Positions 6,693 to 16,173 are shown, numbered from the stretch's first letter. The stretch is 28,421 bases of DNA from JAUPVS01 sp037139495 (GCA_037139495.1 JBAXGG010000011.1:1-28421), one strand, 5' to 3'. A program made the numbers and translations. Notes: generated by a model not told the origin, from the letters alone.

Positions 6693-7055
6693 ATGAAAGC
6701 CTTCAATAAACCGGGGCGTAAACCGGCAGATAAATCATCAAAAGCCAAGCATCAGTCTGACTTGACGTCTGTTAGTGCTCCCAAAGCCCCTATTAAAAAA
6801 AGTAAGAGGCGCTTATTAATGGTAGTAGTGGGTGCGGTCTTGGTGCTAGCCATTTTTGGTGCAGTAGCCTACGTGCGTTTTTCTAAGCCTAAGCCTGTAG
6901 TAAAAACACCACCACCACCTCCTTATAGTAACCCGACTCAAAAGGCAGCGATGGATGCTCTAATTCAGCAGCCCGTGCAAAAGGCCGCTACTACTAAGCC
7001 AGGGGAATTGCCTTCTGAAACAAGTGCTACAAAGGTATCGGCTGGGGGGCAGTAA
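6693..7055 (+). CDS. Single-TM protein with proline-rich linker, pilus region
   Basis: No family recognised. The 120-aa product has a basic, Lys-rich cytoplasmic N terminus (residues 1-40), one membrane helix (about 41-62, LLMVVVGAVLVLAIFGAVAY) and an extracytoplasmic part that begins with a Pro run (KTPPPPPYSNP) and is otherwise Ala/Thr/Lys-rich. It is separated by 3 nt from the 757-aa exported protein gene, so the two are co-transcribed and their products may work together. The topology resembles accessory proteins of envelope machines (PilP- or TonB-like linkers), but sequence similarity is not evident. Confidence 0.6.
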   Translation: MKAFNKPGRKPADKSSKAKHQSDLTSVSAPKAPIKKSKRRLLMVVVGAVLVLAIFGAVAYVRFSKPKPVVKTPPPPPYSNPTQKAAMDALIQQPVQKAATTKPGELPSETSATKVSAGGQ

Positions 7056-7058
7056 TAA

Positions 7059-9332
7059 ATGAGTCGATTACCCAAAAAAAAGACATTATTGATTGGGGCT
7101 GGCATATTTTTAACTCTGCTAGGAGCAAGTATTATATCTATCTGTCTATTAAGAAGCCGCTCCGCCTTAGCCGCACCTTCCTGCGTATCAAGCGCTGGAG
7201 TTTCTGGGTATGCCGAGTTTTTGCCTAGTACTATAACGATTAACCCTGGCCAGATAAAAACCATAACCCTTCGCACTTATGCGTGTAATTATTCAAAGTA
7301 CGACGTATCACATGACTGGAACATATTTAGCGCTTCGAGTTCCGTGCAAAACTATGCTGGGCCGGCGCCTATTGATTTCAGCGTTTCTGGGCTGGCCTTG
7401 TGGGGGGGGTATTACTGGGTCGATCTAGGGCATATAGCGGTTGGAGGCTGGACCTATAAAGACATAACAGTTAGTTTAAACGGTAGTGCATTTGGTGGCG
7501 ATGGTGATTATAATGTTCAACTACCAGGTGGTGGGATAGTCTATTTCACCTACCCTCCAAAAATCGTTTGTGGTGATAAAGACGGAAATTACGAGGGTTG
7601 CCCAACAAATATTGCTACCATAAGCTTGCCGATAAAAATCAATAGAGGCCCATATACAATCCAAGGCCTGGCTCGTACTGGTAGCTCACCAAAATATAAC
7701 GACGCAGCTATGCCGAATAATTGCACCAAGGTACATCTGAACCCTCCGAATACCGGTAGCTTTATCAATAACGTCGGCTATTTTTTTACGGGTGCATACG
7801 GTTCAAATACGGTTTCTGCTGACATCGATGTTACTTGTAGCGGGGTACAGTATAAGCTCGTAGGGTATACCCTGTGCACGAATGCAATAAATTGTCACGA
7901 CGGGGGTGTTTCTAAAGGTAATAGTGTGAGGGTCGCAGGTATTGTTAATGGATATTATGATCTTTGGTGGCACTATACAGTAGTTGCTCCTCCCGAGATT
8001 TCCTGTGCCGGTAGTGGCGCCGTTACTGTTCCGGAATTCCCGGAACCCGGACAAGCCATAACAAGTCTTACGGTAAGTTTTACAAACAACGCTGCTGGTG
8101 CATTTAGCAGCGGTAGTCTAAAAATTGAAATCCCTAGCCATCTTAATAAAGACAGAGTTGGGTACTCGCCTAATCCTGTCCCTGGAAATGGGGGGACCGC
8201 TACGTCCGATGCCATTAATACTCTCGGTAGCCTGCCAGCAGGAAAATATACGGTGACATGGACGCTGTCAGGGGGTGGCCTCTCAGCGTCCAAAGTATGC
8301 ACCGATACAATAACCGTCGGCTCCAAGCCCTATGTAAAGGTCTTCGGTAATGATATAGCTGCAGGAGCAGTATTTGCCGACAAAGTTCATTCGCCAACTA
8401 ATGACCCCACTGATTGTCGGGCCTCTAAGGCCGTAAGCGAAAATGCTTCCTTCTGGGCATTTGATAAAAAAGTTATTGTTGGTGCTAAGGAATACTATGG
8501 GGGTAGTTCCAGCCAGTTCGCGACTATATCGTTGGGTAAAAATCAAAACTTTTTTAGTGCTGGTAGCCGGAATGGGCTGACTCCTAGCCCTATACCAAAG
8601 AATGGTTTGAGCTTTGGTAATATGATTAGTTCAAGTGACGGTGCACTTGGTGATTACGGTGGAAATAGCGGTATGTACCGTTGTATCCCAGACTACTTTA
8701 GTGCTCGAGGTGGTGCGGATAACAACCCCGACGGCAATGTAATAATCAATGGGGGTAACCCTCTATTAATTGATAATGAGAGCCGAAGGGTGATTTTTGT
8801 TAAGGGTGATGCCTACATTGACAATAATATTACTTTTAGAAATACCAGTTGGGGAAGCACTAACCTCATCCCTAGTTTCTACCTAATAGTAGAGGGGAAC
8901 ATATTTATTGATCAAAAAGTCACTCAACTTGATGGAGTATACGTTGCCCAGGTTGGTGACCATTATGCAAATGATAGGTACTGGGGTAACATCTATACCT
9001 GTACTAAAAACCATTCAAACATTGATATAAACAACCTATATTCGGAATGCCAGAATCAGCTTACTATCACCGGTTCTTTTATTGCCGATCAGGTGCGGTA
9101 TCAGCGAACAAGAGGTGATTTAGGCACGGTTAATCTGAGCATACCAGACAACACAAGCTCGCCTTATAGTGTCACTAATGAAACCCCAGACACTACGCAC
9201 GCGGCCGAAGTCTTCAACTTCAGTCAAGAAATGTATTTGGCCACCCAGCCAACAATCCTAGATTCGGTAATTGGTGGCGGGCATTATTCTGGGCGTTATG
9301 ACTCTATTACCAGCTTACCGCCAATCTTGTAG
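7059..9332 (+). CDS. Large exported protein, candidate pilus-associated adhesin
   Basis: This 757-aa protein starts with a basic stretch (RLPKKK), a hydrophobic segment (about residues 9-31) and an AxA-type signal peptidase site (ALA at 36-38). The mature part is Gly/Ser/Asn/Thr-rich with beta-strand character. It seems to comprise Ig-like modules in the first 400 residues, with spaced cysteines that could form disulfides, then a region from about residue 420 (PYVKVFGNDIAAGAVF) rich in NITFRN- and YLIVEGNIFID-like strands, suggesting a beta-helix or tip-like fold. There is no C-terminal anchor or LPXTG motif. It lies directly upstream of pilM and downstream of a one-TM protein. A surface or pilus-tip role is inferred from export and position; no catalytic motif was seen. 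Confidence 0.6.
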   Translation: MSRLPKKKTLLIGAGIFLTLLGASIISICLLRSRSALAAPSCVSSAGVSGYAEFLPSTITINPGQIKTITLRTYACNYSKYDVSHDWNIFSASSSVQNYAGPAPIDFSVSGLALWGGYYWVDLGHIAVGGWTYKDITVSLNGSAFGGDGDYNVQLPGGGIVYFTYPPKIVCGDKDGNYEGCPTNIATISLPIKINRGPYTIQGLARTGSSPKYNDAAMPNNCTKVHLNPPNTGSFINNVGYFFTGAYGSNTVSADIDVTCSGVQYKLVGYTLCTNAINCHDGGVSKGNSVRVAGIVNGYYDLWWHYTVVAPPEISCAGSGAVTVPEFPEPGQAITSLTVSFTNNAAGAFSSGSLKIEIPSHLNKDRVGYSPNPVPGNGGTATSDAINTLGSLPAGKYTVTWTLSGGGLSASKVCTDTITVGSKPYVKVFGNDIAAGAVFADKVHSPTNDPTDCRASKAVSENASFWAFDKKVIVGAKEYYGGSSSQFATISLGKNQNFFSAGSRNGLTPSPIPKNGLSFGNMISSSDGALGDYGGNSGMYRCIPDYFSARGGADNNPDGNVIINGGNPLLIDNESRRVIFVKGDAYIDNNITFRNTSWGSTNLIPSFYLIVEGNIFIDQKVTQLDGVYVAQVGDHYANDRYWGNIYTCTKNHSNIDINNLYSECQNQLTITGSFIADQVRYQRTRGDLGTVNLSIPDNTSSPYSVTNETPDTTHAAEVFNFSQEMYLATQPTILDSVIGGGHYSGRYDSITSLPPIL

Positions 9333-9339
9333 AAAATAA

Positions 9340-9370
9340 TTGCACAACCCCATAACGCTTATGCTATAAT
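9340..9370 (+). promoter_or_regulatory. Promoter of the pilMNO-BTC operon
   Basis: TATAAT (9365-9370) is a perfect -10 with the extended TGC, and TTGCAC (9340-9345) lies 19 bp upstream. The hexamer ends 10 bp before the ATG of pilM. A CGGAG sits between them, but a start about 7 nt after the -10 would leave it outside the mRNA. Confidence 0.7.
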
Positions 9371-9380
9371 CGGAGTTAAT

Positions 9381-10421
9381 ATGAGTCTTATTACTGGCGT
9401 ATCAGATTTCTTTGGACTCGACCTGGGCACCACATCTATCAGGCTGGTGCAGTTGCACAGCAATGGCTCAGATCGGCAGTTGGTTAAGTATGCCCATACT
9501 CCCGTTGATAGTGCCGTCGCAGGTAGTGACTCTAATGCTGACCAACAAAAACTAGTGCAAATCCTCAAGGATTTATTGGCCCAAGCTAATGTTACAACCC
9601 GGAATGTTGCCGTCGGCATACCCTCGCAGAAGGTATTTACGACGGTATTTGACATTGATCGTTTGTCACCTGGTGAACTCGGTAAAACGATTCGTTTCCA
9701 AGCCGACTCAATCATACCAACACCGTTAGCAGAGTCTAAGATTGACTGGGCAGTAATCGGTGATTCGCCTGTCGATAAAACTAAGCTAGAAGTTCTACTA
9801 ACTAGTGCTAGTAATGATTTCATCGAAAAACGTTTAGATATGCTCGAATCGATTGGTCTGAACGTAATTGCCTTCGAACCAGATAACTTAGCCCTTACAA
9901 GAGCTTTGGTAGCGCCCGGTTCCACCTCTCCCCAGATGGTCATAGACGTAGGCTACAAAAGTACAGATTTAGTAGTTACAATGGCTGACGCACCACGGCT
10001 TACTCGGTCCATCCCAACTGGTACAGAAGCAGTTATTCGATCGGCTATGCAGAACCTCAATATTGAACAGAAACAAGCTGAACAGTTTGTCTTTAAGTTT
10101 GGCTTGAGTAAGGACAAGCTAGAAGGGCAGGTATATCAAGCCATCATTGGTACTGTTGATTTGCTTGTAACAGAGATCGAGAAATCAATAAAATTCTTCC
10201 ATGCACGATATCCAGAAGCTAAACTTGATCGCATTATAGTTACAGGGGGTGCTTCGACGCTACCAGAATTCCCAACCTATATTGCCAACAAATTTGGAGT
10301 AAGTGTTGAGATTGGTAATGCCTGGCGTAACACTAGCTATCCACCGGACAGACAAAACGAATTAATGGCGATTTCTAACAACTTTAGTGTGGCCGTTGGT
10401 TTAGCGGAGCGACAAGAATGA
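9381..10421 (+). CDS. pilM: Type IV pilus assembly protein PilM (actin-like)
   Basis: This 346-aa protein of the FtsA/PilM fold carries FFGLDLGTTSIRLVQL (phosphate-1 motif), MVIDVGYKSTDLVV (phosphate-2) and IIVTGGASTLPEF (adenosine motif). PilM is a cytoplasmic ATP-binding ring protein that docks the short N terminus of PilN and connects to the PilB/PilC motor. The N-terminal FGLDLG is complete. The stop overlaps the pilN start in ATGA, so the two are translationally coupled, as in classic pilMNO operons. Confidence 0.93.
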   Translation: MSLITGVSDFFGLDLGTTSIRLVQLHSNGSDRQLVKYAHTPVDSAVAGSDSNADQQKLVQILKDLLAQANVTTRNVAVGIPSQKVFTTVFDIDRLSPGELGKTIRFQADSIIPTPLAESKIDWAVIGDSPVDKTKLEVLLTSASNDFIEKRLDMLESIGLNVIAFEPDNLALTRALVAPGSTSPQMVIDVGYKSTDLVVTMADAPRLTRSIPTGTEAVIRSAMQNLNIEQKQAEQFVFKFGLSKDKLEGQVYQAIIGTVDLLVTEIEKSIKFFHARYPEAKLDRIIVTGGASTLPEFPTYIANKFGVSVEIGNAWRNTSYPPDRQNELMAISNNFSVAVGLAERQE

Positions 10422-11095
10422 TTCAATTTAACCTCTTACCAGATGTAAAACTGGAGTATATAAAAGCTAGCCGAAGTAAGCGTATGGTGTTGCTGGTTTC
10501 CGGTGGTGTAACTGCTTTCTCGCTGGTTGTATTTATTGGTTTATTCTTGGCCGTGAATGTCTTTCAGCCACGACACATCAACGACTTAAATAAGGATATT
10601 ACGAAGTACACAAAAGTTTTAAAGGATACCCCAAACTTGGACAAAATCTTGACAGTTCAGAACCAACTGGGCAGTCTTACTAATTTGCATTCCCAAAAGC
10701 AGATTAGCTCACGACTAATTGGTTACTTGGCTCAGCTTACGCCAGCTAAAGTAACGGTATCGAATGTCACTTTGGACTATAAGGATAATACAATGCGCTT
10801 AACTGGCGCTTCGGACAATCTAGCTACGGTTAATAAGTTTGTTGATACCCTCAAGTTCACTACCTATACTGTTGACGGATCGGCTACGGCAAGTAAAGCG
10901 TTTTCTGACGTAGTTTTGGGTGGGTTCTCGGTATCAGACAAAGGCGCTAGTTACGGCATAACTATGAAGTTTGATCCGACAATCTTTAATGGAACTAAAC
11001 AGGTGATTTTAGTAGTACCAAAAATTACTTCAACTCGTTCCGAAACCGAAAAGCCGGCTGACCTATTCCAACAAAATTCTAAGGCGGGTAACTAG
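10418..11095 (+). CDS. pilN: Type IV pilus assembly protein PilN
   Basis: This 225-aa bitopic membrane protein begins with MIQFNLLPD, the short conserved cytoplasmic motif that inserts into PilM (INLLP in other species). A membrane helix spans about residues 22-47, followed by an extracytoplasmic coiled coil (NDLNKDITKYTKVLKD) and a ferredoxin-like domain (LTPAKVTVSNVTLDYKDNTM). A further C-terminal stretch of about 60 residues lies beyond the usual PilN domain. It overlaps pilM by 4 nt. Confidence 0.88.
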   Translation: MIQFNLLPDVKLEYIKASRSKRMVLLVSGGVTAFSLVVFIGLFLAVNVFQPRHINDLNKDITKYTKVLKDTPNLDKILTVQNQLGSLTNLHSQKQISSRLIGYLAQLTPAKVTVSNVTLDYKDNTMRLTGASDNLATVNKFVDTLKFTTYTVDGSATASKAFSDVVLGGFSVSDKGASYGITMKFDPTIFNGTKQVILVVPKITSTRSETEKPADLFQQNSKAGN

Positions 11096-11097
11096 TC

Positions 11098-11766
11098 ATG
11101 GCCAGAGTATCTCTTAAGAGAATTCAGATTAGTAAAGCTAACACCTCGATGGTTATATCTATCGCTTTAGCGGCTTTTATGCTGACATTCACAATAATTG
11201 CCGGCCAGGCGCTACTAGGTAAGCGAAGTTATCAGAACCGTGTTATTGGCACTAAGGAAAAGGCTGTGAATCAGTTGCAAGCCAACATTAAAGCCACTGA
11301 AAGCTTAGCTATCTCCTACAAGGCTTTTGTAAGTACTTCATCTAACGTGCTCGGCGGTGATCCAGCCAGCAATAATGACCGGGGAGGTGATAATGCTAAA
11401 ATTATTCTCGATGCCTTACCAAGCCAGTACGATTTCCCGGCTTTAGCTAGTAGTCTAGAAAAGATATTGGGGGATAACTCTTTTAAGGTTAGTACTATTT
11501 CGGGTAGCGATGATGAGCTCATACAGCAAAAAAATTCTGCTACAGCTACTCCAGTGCCGGTGGCTATACCTTTCCAACTATCCGTTACGACTAATTTGGA
11601 AGGAAGTAAAAATTTACTTAGTTTGCTAGAGCGTTCAATTCGTCCAATTCAGGTCGGTACACTTACTCTGAGCGGTAGTAACGATCAACTATCTGTTACG
11701 ATTAGTGCCCAGACATACTATCAGCCAGGCAAGAGCGTTAATATCGAGACAAAGGTAATTAAGTAA
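11098..11766 (+). CDS. pilO: PilO-like pilus platform protein
   Basis: This 222-aa protein has one membrane helix near the N terminus (about residues 16-40), a coiled-coil stretch (NQLQANIKATESLAISYKAF) and a C-terminal ferredoxin-like domain (PFQLSVTTNLEGSKNLLSLL, then RPIQVGTLTLSG). This is the PilO layout. PilO pairs with PilN to form the platform around the motor. The identification rests on topology and on its place directly after pilN more than on residue identity. Confidence 0.78.
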   Translation: MARVSLKRIQISKANTSMVISIALAAFMLTFTIIAGQALLGKRSYQNRVIGTKEKAVNQLQANIKATESLAISYKAFVSTSSNVLGGDPASNNDRGGDNAKIILDALPSQYDFPALASSLEKILGDNSFKVSTISGSDDELIQQKNSATATPVPVAIPFQLSVTTNLEGSKNLLSLLERSIRPIQVGTLTLSGSNDQLSVTISAQTYYQPGKSVNIETKVIK

Positions 11767-12017
11767 TGAAACAAAAAGACCTAGTTTTAATCGCTGCAGT
11801 TGTGGTTATTAGCGGTACATTCTCCTTACTGCTTTCAAAATACCTTTTTACTGTACCTAAAAATCGTCAAGCTAAGGTAGAGGTTGTGCAGGTCATCTCT
11901 TCTGACTTCCCGCAGCCTGATACTCACTACTTCAATGCAAACGCGGTAGATCCAACCAGGAACATTACGATTGGCGATAGCACTAATAGTCAGCCGTTCA
12001 ATAAACAAGGGCAGTAG
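11766..12017 (+). CDS. Small one-TM protein between pilO and pilB
   Basis: No family recognised. The 83-aa product has a short cytoplasmic tip (MKQKD), one membrane helix (about residues 6-28, LVLIAAVVVISGTFSLLLSK) and a polar outside tail of about 50 residues without cysteines. It overlaps the pilO stop by 1 nt (TAATG), so it is coupled to it. By position it could be the local counterpart of PilP or another platform component, but it lacks a lipobox and a PilP beta domain. Confidence 0.6.
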   Translation: MKQKDLVLIAAVVVISGTFSLLLSKYLFTVPKNRQAKVEVVQVISSDFPQPDTHYFNANAVDPTRNITIGDSTNSQPFNKQGQ

Positions 12018-12027
12018 GTTGTAAGCC

Positions 12028-13821
12028 ATGAGCGTTCTGTCCGCCGACACCCAAACGCTAGTCGAAGAATATCTGGCCAAATCCGGTACCATTAAGCCCG
12101 CCGATCTGCAGAAGTATAAAAAGGAAGCTCACGGAAAAAACCAACCTTTGTTTTCTTTTTTGGTTAGCGGTGGTTACCTCACAAACGAGCAGTTAACCAA
12201 AACAATGGCTACGGTTACTAATGTGCCTTACGTTAATTTAAGTCGAGCGTTGATTGACCCAGAAATTTTGACACTATTGCCGCAGGAAATCGCCGAACGC
12301 TACATGACAGTACCGTTAGGTAAGATGCAGCACCGTCTGGTTGTGGCTATGCTGGATGCTGATAATGTTCAGGCCGTTGACTTTTTGTCTAATAAGATCG
12401 GACACCCACTCAAGGTTTACGCTGCCTCTGAAGAGGGCATACGAAGAGTTTTAGGCCAGTATAAGTCTAATTTGAATGAAGACCTGGTCGGAGCACTAGG
12501 TGAGCAGGTACAGACTGAGGCTGACGCTGCTAGCGACCCCAAATCAAAGAACTCAAATCAGAGCATTGAGGCTATCGTTCAGGACTCACCGGTCAGCAAG
12601 GCGCTTTCGGCTATCTTGGAATACGCAGCCAGTAGCCGAGCCAGCGATATTCATATCGAACCACTAGAAAAAGAGTTAAAGATTCGAGCTCGCATCGACG
12701 GCGTTTTGCGTGAGATCATGCATCTTCCAAAAGCAACAGAGGCCCCGCTCGTTTCTAGGATTAAAATTCTGTCTAATCTAAAAATTGACGAACATCGCGT
12801 TCCGCAGGATGGCCAGTTTACGATTAAGGTCATGAACCACGATATTGACTTGCGTATTGCGATTTCGCCAGTGGTTTGGGGAGAGCAAGTTGTTATCCGT
12901 TTACTCGACAAATCTGGTACCAGCTTAAGGTTGGAGGACATGGGCTATACCGGACGTGCGCTACGCACTATCCGCGAAGCCCTGAAGTTTTCTAACGGCA
13001 TGATCCTAACCTCCGGCCCAACCGGTTCCGGTAAGTCGACTTCTATGTACGCCTTAATTAACGAAATCAAGGACGAGAGTATCAATATCGTCACCCTAGA
13101 GGACCCAGTTGAATATAAGATGCCGGGGGTTAACCAGATTCAGGTTAACCCAGAGGTCGGCCTAACTTTCGCGGCTGGTTTGCGTTCGATCTTACGTCAA
13201 GACCCTAACGTTGTAATGGTTGGGGAAATTCGCGATAAAGAAACTGCCCAGTTGGCTGTGCAGGCCGCCCTGACAGGGCACTTAGTCTTCTCGACGCTTC
13301 ACACTAACTCGGCCGCTGGCATTTTGCCCCGGTTACTAGACATGGGGATTGAGCCTTTCTTGATCGCCTCAACAGTGCGCGCTGTCATCGGTCAACGCTT
13401 GGTTCGGCGTTTAAATGAAGATAAAGAAGAGTATCAGTCCAATGGCCCAGAACACGCAGCAGTTGAGGCTACGTTGGGGCAACTTTTGCCAACTGGCGCG
13501 GCCGATATGGAGAAGGTTTGCTCTGATCTTGGTTATAAGAGCTTGCCTACAAGAGGCCAAAGCGCTTATACTTTGTTTAAGGGCAAAGACAGCCCCGACG
13601 CGCGAGGCGGCTTCAAGGGCCGGATGGGACTTTACGAGGTTTTTGATGTATCCGAGAATATCCAAAACTTGGTAATCAAACAAGCCACTAGTAACGAAAT
13701 TCAAAACGCCGCGAAGGCTCAAGGTATGATTACCATGCGCGAAGACGGTTACCTAAAGGCATTAGCCGGGTATACATCGCTCGCCGAGGTAGACAGGGTA
13801 GCGGCGGCTGACAATGCATAA
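12028..13821 (+). CDS. pilB: Pilus assembly (extension) ATPase PilB
   Basis: This 597-aa GspE/PilB-family protein has an N-terminal GSPII_E_N domain (about residues 30-150: QPLFSFLVSGGYLTNEQL, then VTNVPYVNLSR), an N2 domain (ASDIHIEPLEKELKIRARID) and the RecA-like motor. The Walker A GPTGSGKS is at 330-337, the Asp box around TLEDPVEYKMPGVNQIQVNP, the Walker B-like RQDPNVVMVGEIRD from about 390, and the His box TGHLVFSTLHTNSAAG. It is a hexameric cytoplasmic motor that drives pilin polymerisation. The zinc-binding tetracysteine normally found before GYKGR is missing; the region reads DARGGFKGRMGLYEVF with a single upstream Cys. The SD before the start is weak. Confidence 0.95.
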   Translation: MSVLSADTQTLVEEYLAKSGTIKPADLQKYKKEAHGKNQPLFSFLVSGGYLTNEQLTKTMATVTNVPYVNLSRALIDPEILTLLPQEIAERYMTVPLGKMQHRLVVAMLDADNVQAVDFLSNKIGHPLKVYAASEEGIRRVLGQYKSNLNEDLVGALGEQVQTEADAASDPKSKNSNQSIEAIVQDSPVSKALSAILEYAASSRASDIHIEPLEKELKIRARIDGVLREIMHLPKATEAPLVSRIKILSNLKIDEHRVPQDGQFTIKVMNHDIDLRIAISPVVWGEQVVIRLLDKSGTSLRLEDMGYTGRALRTIREALKFSNGMILTSGPTGSGKSTSMYALINEIKDESINIVTLEDPVEYKMPGVNQIQVNPEVGLTFAAGLRSILRQDPNVVMVGEIRDKETAQLAVQAALTGHLVFSTLHTNSAAGILPRLLDMGIEPFLIASTVRAVIGQRLVRRLNEDKEEYQSNGPEHAAVEATLGQLLPTGAADMEKVCSDLGYKSLPTRGQSAYTLFKGKDSPDARGGFKGRMGLYEVFDVSENIQNLVIKQATSNEIQNAAKAQGMITMREDGYLKALAGYTSLAEVDRVAAADNA

Positions 13822-13833
13822 TAAGGGGATAAG

Positions 13834-14910
13834 ATGGCAGACAACAACACACAAGTAAGAATCGAACCGCTCCTAGACGAAGTTATCAAGCTCAAGGCTT
13901 CGGACTTGCACTTGCAGGTTAGTCTAGCGCCAATTCTTCGGGTTGACGGTAAATTAACACCAGTACCAGGCACAGAAGTATTGAATGAAGAATCTGTCGA
14001 AGCACTTATATTCTCTATCCTCGACGAAGACCAGAAGCAAATCTTACTAAAAGATAAAGAATTCGACTTTAGCTTTGCTTACGGTGACCTCGGCCGTTTC
14101 CGTGTTAATGCCTTCCACGAGCGCGGTAACCTAGCTGCTGCGCTGCGTTTAATCCCTAACGAAATTCTTTCTATTGAACAGCTTCAATTACCGGAAATTG
14201 TTAACAAATTTGCCGAATACCCTCGTGGCCTAGTTCTGGTTACCGGCCCAACCGGTTCTGGTAAGTCAACTACGTTGGCTGCCTTGGTAGATAAGATTAA
14301 CCGCGAGCACGCTCATCATATTGTAACTATTGAGGATCCGATTGAGTTTACCCATAAGTCTAAAAAGTCGGTTGTTGTCCAGCGCGAAGTCCACTATGAT
14401 ACCTATTCATTTAGTGCCGCTCTCCGCAGCAGCCTGCGTGAAGACCCTGACGTCGTACTAATCGGCGAAATGCGTGATCTAGAGACTATTGCCGCGGCTA
14501 TTACCATTGCCGAAACTGGTCACTTGGTCTTCGCGACACTGCACACCAACAGTGCCTCTCAGTCGATTGATCGTATGGTGGATGTTTTCCCACCACATCA
14601 GCAACCGCAAATTCGCGCTCAGCTGGCTAACATCTTAATGGCTATTGCTTCACAACGACTAATACCAGCAATTGGTGGTGGTCGAATTGCTGCTGCCGAA
14701 ATCTTAGTAGCTACACCAGCCGTCCGCAATATTATTCGCGAGGGTAAAAGCCACCAGCTCGAGGCAGTTATCCAAACCGGCGGTGAGTTCGGGATGCAAT
14801 CTATGGATAAAACCCTGGTTGAGCATGTTCAAAAGGGGACTATCACTTATGACGAGGCTCGAAACTACGCTGTTGATGTTGATGAACTAGACAGGATGAT
14901 GAGGGGCTAA
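13834..14910 (+). CDS. pilT: Pilus retraction ATPase PilT
   Basis: This 358-aa PilT-length protein has an N-terminal PAS-like domain (LKASDLHLQVSLAPILRVDG), Walker A GPTGSGKS at residues 138-145, the Asp box TIEDPIEFTHKSKKSVVVQR, Walker B DPDVVLIGEMRDLETI, the His box TGHLVFATLHTNSASQS, and the PilT-specific AIRNLIRE-type motif as TPAVRNIIREGK. The last motif separates retraction ATPases from PilB. It is a cytoplasmic hexamer that powers depolymerisation, twitching and DNA uptake. It follows pilB by 12 nt, with AAGGGG upstream as SD. Confidence 0.95.
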   Translation: MADNNTQVRIEPLLDEVIKLKASDLHLQVSLAPILRVDGKLTPVPGTEVLNEESVEALIFSILDEDQKQILLKDKEFDFSFAYGDLGRFRVNAFHERGNLAAALRLIPNEILSIEQLQLPEIVNKFAEYPRGLVLVTGPTGSGKSTTLAALVDKINREHAHHIVTIEDPIEFTHKSKKSVVVQREVHYDTYSFSAALRSSLREDPDVVLIGEMRDLETIAAAITIAETGHLVFATLHTNSASQSIDRMVDVFPPHQQPQIRAQLANILMAIASQRLIPAIGGGRIAAAEILVATPAVRNIIREGKSHQLEAVIQTGGEFGMQSMDKTLVEHVQKGTITYDEARNYAVDVDELDRMMRG

Positions 14911-14916
14911 ACGACA

Positions 14917-16140
14917 ATGCTCACCTACGAATATACGGCGCGCGACCCAGCTAGCGGCGAAAAAATAAAGTCGACTGTTGAGGCTGATAGCGAACAGTCA
15001 GCCGTGGCGTTATTGCAAAAACAGGGCTTAGTGCCGATTGAAATGAAGGCCAGTAGTGGCTCTGGCGGCAGCAACTTTATATCTAAGTACACGCATCGTA
15101 TCAAGAGCAAGGATAAGGTTTTGTTTGCCCGCCAACTATCCACCCTTATTAATGCCGGCCTGCCTCTCGTTAAGAGCTTGCATAATGTCGTTTCCCAAAC
15201 CCAAAATAAGAACTTTCAAATAGTTATCAACCAAGTAATTAGCAGTGTCGAATCAGGTACGAACTTTTCGGCGGCACTGGGTAAATTCCCAGATGTGTTT
15301 GACGCGGTTTTTGTTAACCTGGTGGCGGCCGGAGAAGTGTCTGGTACGCTCGACGCATCACTAGCTCGCCTGGCCGATCAGAGCGAAAAAGACGCCGATA
15401 TCATCAGTAAAGTTCGTGGCGCTATGATCTATCCAATCTTGGTGTTGGTGGTGATGGTTGGGGTCATCATTTTTATGGTTGTCAAAGTCGTGCCTTCGGT
15501 ACAGGTAGTTTACGATAGCATACCAGGTGCTCAGCTACCACTAGTAACTAAAATACTGGTTGACGTTGCCAATTTTACGACTAAGTTTTGGTGGATAGAA
15601 GTAATCATCATCGGCGTAATCGTTTTCTTTACGACTCGTTGGGCACGTACTCTAGGCGGCAAACGCATCATCGATAAGTTAAAAATGCGTACTCCTCCGT
15701 TGGGGCAGTTGTTTATGAAGCTCTATATGGCTCGTTTCAGTCGGATTGGAGCTACGCTTATCGCTAGTGGGGTGCCTTTGATTCAGATGCTCGAGATTAC
15801 AGGTAAGGCTGTTAATAACGTACATATCTACGAATCCGTGATGAGAGCGACCGAAAAAGTCAAAGGTGGTAAGTCTTTGTCGGAAGCATTAAAAGGTGAC
15901 CCTAACTTCTTACCGTTAGTCGGCGATATGCTACATATTGGTGAAGAATCTGGTTCGATGGAGGAAATGCTAGGCAAGGCAGCTGACTACTACGAAAAAG
16001 AGGTAGATAACCAGATCCGTAGCATCTCTAGCATCATAGAACCAGCTTTAATGATAATTATGGGAGTCGTGGCGCTAGTAGTAGTAGCGGCGGTGTTACT
16101 ACCAATCTATAGCTTAGCTGGTAAGATTAACGTTCAGTAA
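14917..16140 (+). CDS. pilC: Inner-membrane platform protein PilC
   Basis: This 407-aa protein contains two T2SS/T4P F domains (VLFARQLSTLINAGLPLVKS and MARFSRIGATLIASGVPLIQ), each followed by membrane helices (about residues 168-192, 225-240 and 375-400). The family signature EVSGTLDASLARLADQSEKD and its repeat GEESGSMEEMLGKAADYYEK are both intact. PilC couples the PilB/PilT rotors to pilin entry and exit. It is the last gene of the pilM-to-pilC run and lies 6 nt after pilT. Confidence 0.95.
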   Translation: MLTYEYTARDPASGEKIKSTVEADSEQSAVALLQKQGLVPIEMKASSGSGGSNFISKYTHRIKSKDKVLFARQLSTLINAGLPLVKSLHNVVSQTQNKNFQIVINQVISSVESGTNFSAALGKFPDVFDAVFVNLVAAGEVSGTLDASLARLADQSEKDADIISKVRGAMIYPILVLVVMVGVIIFMVVKVVPSVQVVYDSIPGAQLPLVTKILVDVANFTTKFWWIEVIIIGVIVFFTTRWARTLGGKRIIDKLKMRTPPLGQLFMKLYMARFSRIGATLIASGVPLIQMLEITGKAVNNVHIYESVMRATEKVKGGKSLSEALKGDPNFLPLVGDMLHIGEESGSMEEMLGKAADYYEKEVDNQIRSISSIIEPALMIIMGVVALVVVAAVLLPIYSLAGKINVQ

Positions 16141-16173
16141 ATTACGGGGGTAGGGATAACTCCGAAAAAAACA

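Noticed and set aside
8215..8546. Minus-strand frames inside the 757-aa protein gene
   Set aside because: They are shadows of a long coding frame with no start signals or domain features of their own.
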